Shown here in pieces: positions 7,734 to 15,674 of a stretch of 35,443 bases of DNA (position 1 is its first letter; every line of letters begins with the position of its first letter). The DNA comes from Candidatus Zhuqueibacterota bacterium (GTDB lineage Bacteria > Zhuqueibacterota > Zhuqueibacteria > Zhuqueibacterales > Geothermadaptataceae). Location of the stretch: contig WFTM01000282.1 of NCBI GenBank assembly GCA_015485525.1, positions 1 through 35,443 of the forward strand, in the 5' to 3' direction. The notes beneath the pieces were generated by a model, which worked only from the letters and a program-made list of their open reading frames with translations, ran no database searches and was not told the DNA's origin. A program made the translations under genes and the position numbers.

Positions 7734-9182
7734 TCAGGCTTCTTGCAGGTAAAGGGCAAAACAGGCCCCCTGTGAAACCGGCTCCAGCTCGATGCGCCCG
7801 CCGTTAGCCAGTGCAAGCAAGCGCACGAGGGCCAGTCCCAGGCCTGTGCCTTCGTTTTTGGTCGTGTAAAAGGGTTCGAAAATTCGCTGCATCTGGTCTT
7901 CAGCAATTCCCGGGCCATTGTCTGCGATGCGAATACATGCGTATCCGCTGCTCCGCTGCGCGCTGATCTCAACCGCGGGTGCTGCCCCGCAGCGTGCCGC
8001 CTCGGCTGCGTTGCGCAGCAGGTTCATCATCATCCGGCGTACATGGCCGGGGTCTGCCTGCACGCGCACGCCGGGCTTGCAGTCCGTGCGCACGGAAATA
8101 TCAGCCAGTTCTTCAGCCATGAGGGCAAGCAGCTCATCGATGATTTTTTCAACAGCAACCGGTTCCGGCTTCGCCTGAACGGGGCGGGCATAATCGAGAA
8201 AATCGCTGACGATCTGCTTGAGGTGGTGCACTTCCCGGCGGATTTTCTCGATCTCATGCTCGCCACCTGCGAGCTTTTTCTTCTCCAGCAATCCGGCGAA
8301 AAGCTCGATGCCGCCGAGGGGGTTGCGGATCTCATGAGCGATTCCCGCCAGCATCATCTGTTGCTGGCGCTGGCGCTGCTCGATAGCCGTACGCATCTCC
8401 GCGATGGTCTGCGCCAGGCTGACGATTTCTCTGCTGCCCTTTGCCGGCAGCGGCGTGCCGAATTCGCCCCGGCCGGCATCGCGGGCGGCGAGAGACAGGG
8501 TTTCAAGCGGGCGGGTGATGCGGCGCGCGAGCACACCGGCGAGAAGAATGGTCAGCAATACGGCCAGGACCGCGATGCTGATCAGCATGCGCCGGACTTC
8601 GGCAACAGCAGCCAGACTCGCAGCACTGCCCTCGATGCAGACGATGGCACCTGCAGGATTCTCATCGATGCGCACCGGGGCATAGGCTGCCTTGAAAAGC
8701 TCGCCCCGGCTGTCGCGAAAAAGTTTCGAGGTCACCGGGATCGCAGACTCACGCACCCTTTGCAGCTCCACACGGTCGAAACGCAGACGAACGTACTCAT
8801 CGCCGGTGCGCAACGAGCCGGCGCTGTCGTAGATCACGCGCAGATCCGGTGCGAGCAGCAGCACGCGAGCGACATGCTCCGGGCTGGTCCGGACGATAGC
8901 AAGTTTTTCGCGCAGGCGTTTCATGGTGCGCGTTTCATCATCGCCGGGCTGCAGCAGCACAGCACGGGTATCGCGCACCTGTTCTGCCAGCATTTCCGCG
9001 ACCACGAGCAGCTTCCTGCCAAGCTCATGCTCGACCATCGTGCGCATACGCCAGTCGATGTACATACCGGTGCCTGCCAAAACGATCAGCATTTGCAGGA
9101 TAAAAAACAGCAGTATCTGGCTGTGCAGGGGATACCGGCTGCGGCTGAATGGCCCGGGACGGCGTGTCGGCACGGTTTTCAT
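7734..9182 (-). CDS. Membrane sensor histidine kinase (HAMP-HisKA-HATPase)
   Basis: From ATG 9182 the protein is 482 residues. An upstream TTG at 9275 would add a 31-residue extension before a natural basic N-terminus and looks unlikely. It has TM1 at about 22-42, a periplasmic sensor region at about 43-198, TM2 at about 199-219, a HAMP linker ending near 270 (RRITRPLETLS at its start), HisKA with H283 in LAGIAHEIRNPLG, and a HATPase domain with an N-box (NLLRNAAEAA, about 387-396), a G1 box DNGPGI and a G2 box GTGLGLA. The HisKA sequence is of the NtrB/AtoS class, which matches the downstream NtrC-type regulator as partner. The sensed signal is not evident. Confidence 0.93.
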   Translation of the reverse strand: MKTVPTRRPGPFSRSRYPLHSQILLFFILQMLIVLAGTGMYIDWRMRTMVEHELGRKLLVVAEMLAEQVRDTRAVLLQPGDDETRTMKRLREKLAIVRTSPEHVARVLLLAPDLRVIYDSAGSLRTGDEYVRLRFDRVELQRVRESAIPVTSKLFRDSRGELFKAAYAPVRIDENPAGAIVCIEGSAASLAAVAEVRRMLISIAVLAVLLTILLAGVLARRITRPLETLSLAARDAGRGEFGTPLPAKGSREIVSLAQTIAEMRTAIEQRQRQQQMMLAGIAHEIRNPLGGIELFAGLLEKKKLAGGEHEIEKIRREVHHLKQIVSDFLDYARPVQAKPEPVAVEKIIDELLALMAEELADISVRTDCKPGVRVQADPGHVRRMMMNLLRNAAEAARCGAAPAVEISAQRSSGYACIRIADNGPGIAEDQMQRIFEPFYTTKNEGTGLGLALVRLLALANGGRIELEPVSQGACFALYLQEA

Positions 9183-9813
9183 CTTTCTGTTCAGAGTGAT
9201 TTTGCGATGCTGCGGGCGGACTGAGCAGGCAATGTATGAAGCCGCATCACTCCGGCGCAAGGCATTTTGCTTCAACTTGTGTCACCGCCCCACAGATGGA
9301 CACCCGCCACCGGGCCCATGCAGCGCAGAACTGCTTTCACCAGCCCGGTGCTGGCAGCAGGTCTTCTTCTGCGGCACACGAGCGATCGTGGCATTTTTTC
9401 TGCAAAGCAGATCGACGATCTATGACAGCATCCAGAGGAAAGGAGCCAGGCGGCCCCGATTTTTGCAGACGTGAGCGCTGTGCGCAAGAAAATTCAGGAT
9501 AAAAATACGCATCACATGAAGGAAAGCAGGATAAAACCTTGCTGTTTTCAGAGTATATTGTTATCATTTCTTCTACTTCACGTCTCTTCTGCAAAAATCG
9601 CGCTTCGCCGGGGGTACTCCCGATCGCGCCTGCAGCGGCGAGGTGGTGCAGACACCTGTCCGGCCCGAAAGAAAATTTTCTGTTTTCCCGACTTCCCTCA
9701 GCGCGAAGCGATAATTTATGAATATTGCAGGACAAGCAACCCACGACTCCAAGCGCATGAGTTCATTTTTTACACAGGCACCGCGTTCATCCGTGTCCAT
9801 AAAAAGGTAAAGA
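9183..9813. other. Divergent intergenic region without a recognisable gene
   Basis: This 631-bp gap separates the minus-strand kinase from the plus-strand TPR gene. Overlapping reading frames exist on both strands, but none has a ribosome site, codon pattern or recognisable product. Apart from one promoter candidate at 9539-9567 I see nothing definite. It must hold the promoters for both flanking units. Confidence 0.5.
9539..9567 (+). promoter_or_regulatory. Candidate sigma-70-type promoter for the TPR gene
   Basis: TTGCTG (9539-9544) and TATCAT (9562-9567) are 17 nt apart. The -10 matches five of six consensus bases and the -35 is poor. It lies about 245 nt upstream of the TPR protein start, leaving a long leader. 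Chance occurrence cannot be excluded. Confidence 0.25.
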
Positions 9814-11730
9814 ATGATTTTTGATCATCTGCGAAACAAGACGTTTCTCGCTTTCACTCTCCTCACCCTGTTGACCGTTGCCCTGTCCGGCCAGACGCGC
9901 TTCGGCGCACGCAATCTGGCCCGGATCATCGAAACCGATGACTCGGCATTCCGCTTCACTGAAACCATCATCGCGCTATCCAGGGACGGTAGTGAAGACC
10001 TGCTGGGGGAGCCTTTCGACAGCGAAGCCTATCTGCTCTATATCCGCAAGATGGCGCAGAAAGTCGGCATGCGCATCGACCGCAACGACCCTCCGCGTAA
10101 AATTGTCAGCACCATCAGCTCCTACCTCTATGACGAAATCGGATTCCGTACAGACTATGCGGACACCAACGGCATTAACCCGCGCAATCTGCTGCTGAAT
10201 ACTGTTCTCGACCGTAAAAAAGGCTACTGCCTGTCCCTGTCACTCCCCTGGCTGATCATCGCCGAAGAACTCGACCTGCCCATCTATGGCGTGGCTGCGC
10301 CCGGGCATTTTTTCGTCCGCTTCGATGACGGCGTGATCGCCATCAACATCGAGACCACTGCCGGCGGGCAGATCATCGACGACGATTACTATCTCGAAAA
10401 ATACAAGCTCAAAGACGATACCTCCTTTTACATGCGCAACCTGACCCCGCGCCAGGTCGTCGGTGTCTTTCTCAACAACTACGGCAACTGCTACCGCAGG
10501 AAGGAAAAAACGCGGGAGGCTCTGCTGGCGCTGGATGGCGCCACGCGCATCAATCCTGACTATGCTGAAGCGCATACCAACCTCGGTATCGCCTATTTCG
10601 ATCTCGGTGATTACAAACGTGCGGTGATCGAACACCGCAAAGCGATCGCCCTCAACGCCAACCTGCCCGAGGCACGCATCAACCTTGGCAGTGCCTACGG
10701 AGAGGTGGGGCGATACAAAGACGCCATCCGTGAACTGCGCACAGCCCTGAAACTCAACCCGGATCTCCCCGGTGCGCACATCAACCTGGGCAATATTTAC
10801 CTGAAAATGAAAAATTACCCTGCTGCCATCAGTGCATTCACCACCGGCATCAGCATGCGGCCGGTCTCGGCTGAAGCCTGGTCCAACCTCGGCTCAGCCT
10901 ACGACGCCATGGGCAAGCCGGAACAGGCCATGAAAGCATACCGCCGCGCCCTGAGCCTGAACCCGAAACTCGTCGAGGCCTATATCAACCTCGGCAATCT
11001 GTTTGTCGGCCTTGGGCGTTACCCCGAGGCATCGCAGTACTACCTGCAGGCACGGGATATCGCTCCGGAACGCCCCGGGATTTACATCACGCTGGGCAAT
11101 ATCTACAAAAAACAGAACCAGAATGAGAGAGCGATCCGCGCCTACCGCAAGGCCGTAAGCCTCAACCCGAACCTGCCTGCCGTGCACTACAACCTCGGCA
11201 TCCTGTACGCCGAACATCTCGGCAAGATAGACCAGGCGATTCTGGCCTACCAGGAAGCTATTCGCCATGATCCGGATTTCGCCGAGGCGTACTATAATCT
11301 CGCCCTGCTCTACCACCAGGACGACCGCAATCTGAACCGGGCCATCAGCTATTACAAACAGGCGATCCGCCACAAGCCCGAGCTGGCTGAGGCGCACATG
11401 AATCTGGGCATCATCTATTACTCGCGCAAGCAGTACAAAGAGGCAATCCGTGCTTACAAACGCGCTCTCCGCAACGGCCTGAATACAGCAGACAGCTGGT
11501 TCAACCTGGCCCTGGCCTACAGCGCAGCCGGAAAAACCTCCGATGCTATCGCTGCTTACAAGAACGTGCTCAAACGCGAACCCAGACACCCGGAAGCCAC
11601 CTATCATCTCTCTATAACCTACTACAACGAACAGGAGTATGCGCTGGCGATCCGCTACTGTGACCGGGCGCGTTCCCTCGGCTACCCCGCTGACCCCAAA
11701 TATCTGCGCATTCTGCAGCGGTTCCGGTAA
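9814..11730 (+). CDS. Exported transglutaminase-like/TPR repeat protein
   Basis: A 638-residue protein. It begins with a signal peptide or anchor (core LAFTLLTLLTVALSGQ). Residues about 60-200 match the SirB1/Transglut_core2 type: LLNTVLDRKKGYCLSLSLPW with C139, then YGVAAPGHFFVRF with H165, then an acidic NIE near 180. This is the Cys-His arrangement of transglutaminase-like folds. From about 225 to the end there are roughly eleven or twelve 34-residue TPRs (NLGIAYFDLGDYKRAV, NLGSAYGEVGRYKDAI and so on), several with GKIDQAI-type spacing. Such proteins are usually scaffolds, and catalysis in the SirB1-like part is unproven. AAAAGG lies just upstream of the ATG. The next gene is far downstream, so it appears monocistronic. 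Confidence 0.85.
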   Translation: MIFDHLRNKTFLAFTLLTLLTVALSGQTRFGARNLARIIETDDSAFRFTETIIALSRDGSEDLLGEPFDSEAYLLYIRKMAQKVGMRIDRNDPPRKIVSTISSYLYDEIGFRTDYADTNGINPRNLLLNTVLDRKKGYCLSLSLPWLIIAEELDLPIYGVAAPGHFFVRFDDGVIAINIETTAGGQIIDDDYYLEKYKLKDDTSFYMRNLTPRQVVGVFLNNYGNCYRRKEKTREALLALDGATRINPDYAEAHTNLGIAYFDLGDYKRAVIEHRKAIALNANLPEARINLGSAYGEVGRYKDAIRELRTALKLNPDLPGAHINLGNIYLKMKNYPAAISAFTTGISMRPVSAEAWSNLGSAYDAMGKPEQAMKAYRRALSLNPKLVEAYINLGNLFVGLGRYPEASQYYLQARDIAPERPGIYITLGNIYKKQNQNERAIRAYRKAVSLNPNLPAVHYNLGILYAEHLGKIDQAILAYQEAIRHDPDFAEAYYNLALLYHQDDRNLNRAISYYKQAIRHKPELAEAHMNLGIIYYSRKQYKEAIRAYKRALRNGLNTADSWFNLALAYSAAGKTSDAIAAYKNVLKREPRHPEATYHLSITYYNEQEYALAIRYCDRARSLGYPADPKYLRILQRFR

Positions 11731-11889
11731 TCCCTGCACGGTGCGATATATAGGCGTCCACTGCCCTGTTACCTTCGCTGCCCCTCGTCAGCGCGCTCGA
11801 TCTTCTGTCAGGGCGTAGTATCAATAATCATATTTTACAGTTGATCGCACCAGTGCACTGCAAAATAAGGAGCGAGCTGGCCTGCTGGT

Positions 11890-12451
11890 CTTTTCATGCT
11901 CATGCCAGAAACGATGGAAATGTTCTGACTCCTGAGATTTGAATGTCATCTGTACTTTTTGGGTGAAACACGAAGTGCACTCTGGGTATCCAGTTTACTC
12001 AGCAAACCAGGCCTGACCCAGTTTCCGACATTTGTCATTCCGGCCAGGCGAAGCGCAGTGCCGGAATCTCATCTTTTCGGGCACGTGCCGGAGTCTGGGG
12101 GGTACCGGTCTTCCGCTGTGAGGAAACCGAAATGGCGGTTCTGAGGTTGGCACGTGCCGTGCTCTAACGGGCTGGCTGAAAAAAAGCAACCAAGCTGAGT
12201 TAAATGGATAGCCAGAGAAGTGCACGATGAACTCGAAGAAAAACAAGAAGAAAGGCAGGAACTGCTGGCATTGGTTTTACGATACTTCAGCTCTCTTCGT
12301 GCGCTTCGCGAACTTCGTGGTGCAACCCGGCTTCAGCCCAAAGCTGTGAGAATGGAATAACCAGACACAATGCGGACAGATAGAGATAAAAATATCCATG
12401 ACGCCCTGACAGCAGGTACTGAAACTTGAATGGAACAATCCATTCAAACAG
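11890..12451. repeat. Dispersed intergenic repeat, copy C (interrupted)
   Basis: Copy C is homologous to copies A and B. CAGAAACGATGGAAATG (from 11906) and TTTGAATGTCATCTGTAC are followed by an arm ending GAAGTGCAC. Then comes the 236-bp MITE-like insert, after which the repeat resumes with GAAGAAAAACAAG and the right arm CTTCGTGCGCTTCGCGAAC... and ends with the 23-nt sequence shared with copy B (12429-12451). A 70-bp stretch (12358-12427) flanked by GAATGGAA on both sides is absent from copy B. These repeats fill most of the 11731-12656 gap, which holds no gene. The region 11731-11889 shows nothing definite. Confidence 0.65.
11981..12216. mobile_element. MITE-like non-autonomous element, 236 bp
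   Basis: Terminal inverted repeats lie at 11981-12003 and 12194-12216 (TCTGG.TATCCA.TT.ACTCAGC; 20 of 23 positions match). Immediately outside them is a perfect 9-bp direct repeat GAAGTGCAC at 11972-11980 and 12217-12225, as expected of a target-site duplication. The paralogous repeat at 5855-6069 has this 9-mer once and no insert, giving an internal empty-site comparison. The interior codes for nothing but can fold: ATTCCGGC (12037-12044) pairs with GCCGGAAT (12060-12067), and GGCACGTGCC occurs twice (12080-12089, 12149-12158). A 9-bp duplication is known for some IS4- and IS5-type transposases. The mobilising transposase is not in the window. Confidence 0.75.
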
Positions 12452-12656
12452 CTCTGTCTGCTGCTTTTTGTCCCAAATAATAAATCAATCGCTCAGGTCA
12501 GGTTCAAATTGCCCCTGACAGGGACGCGATGGCCGGCGTCATCCGGTTTTATCGAGCGATCAGCAAACACGCCTCCCGCCCCATGATTTTCAGTTGCAAT
12601 ACAGGGATTTTCTGATTATTTTCAACCGCAAAATCGATCCCATCATCGGAGTAAGC

Positions 12657-13058
12657 ATGCGAAATAAAAACGGGGACAAAGAGCTGATCGTCATCGGAGA
12701 CCGGGTTTTGCTCATACCGGATGACAGCGAACAACGGACGGAAGTGGGCCTGTATCTGCCGCAGACGGTTTTGGAAAAAGAGCAGGTGCGCGCAGGGCGT
12801 GTGGTCGCTGTCGGGCCGGGCATCCCTCTGCCTGATCCCGGTTCCTCATTTGATGAGCCATGGAAGGCATCCAGCCACGAAGACCTGCGTTTTCTGCCCA
12901 TGCAGGTTGAAGAAGGCGACTATGCCCTCTATCTCAAAAAAGCTGCCGTCGAAATCCGCTGGGAAGACAAAACATACCAACTCATCCCCCAGTCTGCGAT
13001 ACTCGTCGTCATTCGCGACAGCGAAGACGGTCTGGACGATTCACCCCTGCATTTTTGA
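12657..13058 (+). CDS. GroES/Cpn10-family co-chaperonin-like protein (extended, orphan)
   Basis: Predicted 133 residues from ATG 12657, with GGAG 7 nt upstream. A TTG at 12594 would extend it by 21 residues without a family reason. The pattern is Cpn10: VIGDRVLLIPDDSEQRTEVGLYLP near the start (the region of the mobile loop), then AGRVVAVGPGIPLPDPG, and a C-terminal strand YQLIPQSAILVVI. Canonical GroES is about 96 residues. The extra length is mainly an insert at about 65-95 (FDEPWKASSHEDLRFLPMQVEEG), plus an acidic tail. No groEL is adjacent, so this is probably a secondary GroES-like protein and may not serve GroEL. Confidence 0.8.
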   Translation: MRNKNGDKELIVIGDRVLLIPDDSEQRTEVGLYLPQTVLEKEQVRAGRVVAVGPGIPLPDPGSSFDEPWKASSHEDLRFLPMQVEEGDYALYLKKAAVEIRWEDKTYQLIPQSAILVVIRDSEDGLDDSPLHF

Positions 13059-13177
13059 TCCACTTTATCCCTGAGCACGGTGCCCGGCATTTTTCTCCCG
13101 CACTATGCACGCACTAGCACAGCGCCGCGCTCAGCCCGGATATCAACTTTTCAGATCATCGACAAACAGGAGGTCAA

Positions 13178-13387
13178 ATGCTCTACGGCACGGTCAAACT
13201 CTGGAATGAGGAAAAAAATTTTGGTTTTATCGAGGGCGATGATGATGTGGATTACTTCGTCCAACGTGGGGACCTGACGCCGACGGTACCCGGGAAACGC
13301 CTGCGAACCGGCCAGCGTGTCGGTTTTGATGTGCGCAGCGATATGAAGGGCGACCGTGCTGTGAACGTCCGGCTGGTGAACCGATAA
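13178..13387 (+). CDS. Small cold-shock-domain-like protein
   Basis: A 69-residue protein with a strong AGGAGG 6 nt before the ATG. GTVKLWNEEKNFGFIEGDDD matches strands 1-2 of a cold-shock domain, with RNP1 as KNFGFI (usual KGFGFI). RNP2 is DYFVQR in place of the usual DVFVHF, so the RNA-stacking His is replaced by Gln. The end (GQRVGFDVRSDMKGDRAVNVRLV) matches the last strands of the fold. A role in single-stranded RNA or DNA binding is likely from the family. It follows the GroES-like gene by 119 nt and may be cotranscribed as a stress pair. Confidence 0.85.
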   Translation: MLYGTVKLWNEEKNFGFIEGDDDVDYFVQRGDLTPTVPGKRLRTGQRVGFDVRSDMKGDRAVNVRLVNR

Positions 13388-13492
13388 ACCTCGCTCACCG
13401 CCCGATCGCCTGCACTCCTTTTGTCCCGTTTTTTTCAGGAATCAATGCGCAAGGCACGGAAAGCAGGGAGAGCTGCAAACTCTGTTACCCGA

Positions 13493-14488
13493 CTATTTTC
13501 CGGTGCTGCTTTCGTGCAGCAATTCCTTGATCGATCCGACCGCACCGAGCACTCCCGTGGCCTCATAAGGCATGAAAACCACTTTCGACTGGCCGGACTG
13601 CACCATTTCTTTCAGCGCTTCGATGTATTTGATCGAGACCAGATACTGTGTCGGGTCTGCTTGTGATTCTTTCAGCGCTTCAGCGACGCGGAACAGCGCT
13701 TCCCGTTCTGCCTGGGCAACGCGTTCGATCGCCTGTGCCTCGCCGTCTGCGCGCAGCACTGCTGCCTGCTGCTGCCCTTCGGCTTCCTTGATCGCTGCCT
13801 CGCGCAGGCCCTCGGCCTGCAGAATGCGCGCTTTCTTTTCTCCTTCTGCTTCGAGAATCGTCGCGCGGCGATCCCGCTCAGCCTTCATCTGTTTTTCCAT
13901 GGCAACCCGGACATCCTCCGGCGGGCTGATATCCTGCAACTCGACCCGATTGACTTTCACGCCCCATTTGTCGGTTGCAGTATCGAGGATCGTGCGCAGC
14001 TTCTGGTTGATCGTGTCGCGGCTGACCAGAGTTTCGTCCAGAGTCAGCTCACCGATGACGTTCCTCAGCGTCGTCTGCGTCAGCTTTTCGATAGCGTCGG
14101 GCAGGTTGGATATTTCATACACGGCCTTGACCGGGTCGGTGATCTGAAAATACAATAACGCGTTGATCTCGATGCCGACATTATCTTTGGTGATCACATT
14201 CTGGCGCGGAAAATCATACACGGTTTCGCGCAGATCGATGCGGTCAACTTCTTTCTGAATGATGATATTCTGGTTGGACACATCGGTTTTGAGATAGCGC
14301 CAGATGATCTTCCGGCGGGTATCGATAAACGGCCAGATGATGTTGATCCCGCTCTGCAGCGTGGTGTGGTAACGGCCGAGACGCTCGACGATGACCACTT
14401 CAGCCTGCTTGACGATGACCAGCCCCTTGACCGCCAGAAGCAGCACAAGGATGGCAAATGCGAGAACGATGACAAAGAAGGATTCCAT
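13493..14488 (-). CDS. SPFH/stomatin-family membrane protein (QmcA/paraslipin type)
   Basis: A 331-residue protein with an N-terminal membrane segment (about 3-22). An SPFH/band-7 domain at about 25-190 includes VIVERLGRYHTTLQSGINIIWPFID and the conserved PPEDVRVAMEKQMKAER at its end. It continues into a long Ala/Glu/Arg helix (about 205-275, AEGEKKARILQAEGLREAA and similar) typical of stomatins, and ends in a short C-terminal domain. SPFH proteins form membrane-attached rings or cages that organise membrane proteins and often bind NfeD partners. The ATG has AGGAGG just upstream. It is the second gene after the NfeD-like gene on the same strand, which supports the pairing. Confidence 0.9.
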   Translation of the reverse strand: MESFFVIVLAFAILVLLLAVKGLVIVKQAEVVIVERLGRYHTTLQSGINIIWPFIDTRRKIIWRYLKTDVSNQNIIIQKEVDRIDLRETVYDFPRQNVITKDNVGIEINALLYFQITDPVKAVYEISNLPDAIEKLTQTTLRNVIGELTLDETLVSRDTINQKLRTILDTATDKWGVKVNRVELQDISPPEDVRVAMEKQMKAERDRRATILEAEGEKKARILQAEGLREAAIKEAEGQQQAAVLRADGEAQAIERVAQAEREALFRVAEALKESQADPTQYLVSIKYIEALKEMVQSGQSKVVFMPYEATGVLGAVGSIKELLHESSTGK

Positions 14489-14612
14489 GATACCTCCTGT
14501 TGGTTCGCTATTCCGGTTTCTTCACTATTTTGTTTATTCACAAATTTGCGCCGCAGGCTAATTCATGAACAAAGCAGGTTAACACGGCATACCGGCCATG
14601 CTCACGCAGGGG

Positions 14613-15047
14613 TCATGCTTCCATTCCCTGCACGAGCACCTTGTTTCCGTCGATGCGGACAACCCGGACGCGCTCGCCTTTTTTATAGCTCTGTCCGTCG
14701 ATAGCGCGCGCAGACCACTCTTCACCGCCGACCGAGACCAGCCCGCTGTACTCATCCGTTACCTGCAGAACCAGGGCGGTCATACCGATGAGGCGGTCAA
14801 TATTCGTCGGTTGAGCGGATTCGTTATCTTCCAGCCAGCGCATGACGATAGGACGAATAGAAAGGAAAGCGATAAATGTCCCCACGGCAAACCCGGCAAC
14901 CTGCACGGTGAGGGAAAAACCCAGGCCGGCGGCAAGAGCTGCCAGGACAGCACCGAGTGCAAAACACAGAACCACGAACCCCGGTGTCAGCATCTCGATG
15001 ATGCCGAAAATCACAGCCGTAATAATCCACAAGTGCCAGTTTTCCAT
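14613..15047 (-). CDS. NfeD-family membrane protein
   Basis: From ATG 15047 the protein is 144 residues. AAGGA lies 9 nt before this ATG, whereas an ATG three codons upstream (15056) would have AAGGA touching it. Residues 5-60 form two or three hydrophobic helices (WIITAVIFGIIEMLTPGFVVLCFALGA in part, then FSLTVQVAGFAVGTFIAFLSIRPIV). The C-terminal 60 residues are the NfeD OB-like beta domain (IGMTALVLQVTDEYSGLVSVGGEEWSARA... and VRVVRIDGNKVLVQ). This short form lacks the ClpP-class serine protease domain of long NfeD. It is expected to interact with the SPFH protein encoded 124 nt downstream. Confidence 0.88.
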   Translation of the reverse strand: MENWHLWIITAVIFGIIEMLTPGFVVLCFALGAVLAALAAGLGFSLTVQVAGFAVGTFIAFLSIRPIVMRWLEDNESAQPTNIDRLIGMTALVLQVTDEYSGLVSVGGEEWSARAIDGQSYKKGERVRVVRIDGNKVLVQGMEA

Positions 15048-15319
15048 CGAAATCATTCCTTAACGTTTTGTTACCACGACCGCACCGGAATCTGAAGCCC
15101 GATTCGCTGCGAAAAAATCGGATTAAAACGAGCAAGTAAATGCTGATTCATCAAAAAGGCAAGCAAAAACAGCCTCACGCCGGGTGTTTCGTACCGGGCT
15201 GTGCCGTTTCATTCTGACACAAAACGAACCGCATTCTGGCCTGTCACCATGTAGAGCCGCAAGGATTCACATCTTCCTGCGCCGGAGAACGGCATAACTG
15301 AACCGCAGTGCGCCGGGGT

Positions 15320-15371
15320 GCTTCTCCCCCCAAAACAGATGCTGCAGACGTGTATGCGCCGGGGAGAAGGC
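15320..15371. promoter_or_regulatory. Inverted repeat upstream of sigma-54 promoter (possible enhancer site)
   Basis: GCTTCTCCCC (15320-15329) and GGGGAGAAGGC (15361-15371) are near-complementary. Each arm has a GCGCCGGGG motif beside it (15310-15318, 15356-15364). The pair sits 60-115 nt upstream of the -24/-12 element at 15433-15448, the usual distance for an NtrC-type enhancer. It is the only structure I noted in 15048-15430. Binding by any regulator is inference. Confidence 0.3.
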
Positions 15372-15432
15372 GAACAATCAGGAAGAACAAATGTTAACCC
15401 GAAGTTTACACAAAAGTTACGGCCATAAAAAA

Positions 15433-15448
15433 TGGCATTAATATTGCT
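15433..15448 (+). promoter_or_regulatory. Sigma-54 (-24/-12) promoter
   Basis: TGGCATTAATATTGCT fits the consensus TGGCAC-N5-TTGCW: TGGCA at -24, TTGCT at -12, and exactly ten bases between GG (15434-15435) and GC (15446-15447). The expected start point near 15460 leaves a leader of about 215 nt before the methyltransferase gene. A short inverted repeat GCCAT-aaaaa-ATGGC (15422-15436) overlaps the -24 box and could block or shape access. The kinase/NtrC-type pair at 6293-9182 is a candidate activator. Confidence 0.6.
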
Positions 15449-15674
15449 AAATCAAACCGGCTTCCAGCCGATGCTCTGGGTAACGTATGCCAACTCGCCC
15501 GCGTACGGAGCTTTTGGGCAAAAGTTCGCCGTTCAGCCGTTTTTTTCACACCGGTTTATTCGCAAATGCGCCTTTGCGCAGCAAAGACGGGCTCTCCGGC
15601 ACAACGTGCTGATTGATCAATAATCCGGAGCGACCGCATCACACAGCTTTACATTGAAAGAAAACGAGGGAAAA

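Noticed and set aside
6377-9224. Two long plus-strand frames (6377-7588 and 8043-9224) opposite the kinase/regulator pair
   Set aside because: Both are shadows of the NtrC-type regulator and histidine kinase, which have all expected motifs.
15540-15640. Possible GEMM (c-di-GMP) riboswitch in the leader before the methyltransferase
   Set aside because: A GCAAAG..GGGC stretch and small hairpins are present, but the conserved GEMM core and tetraloop/receptor elements are not.
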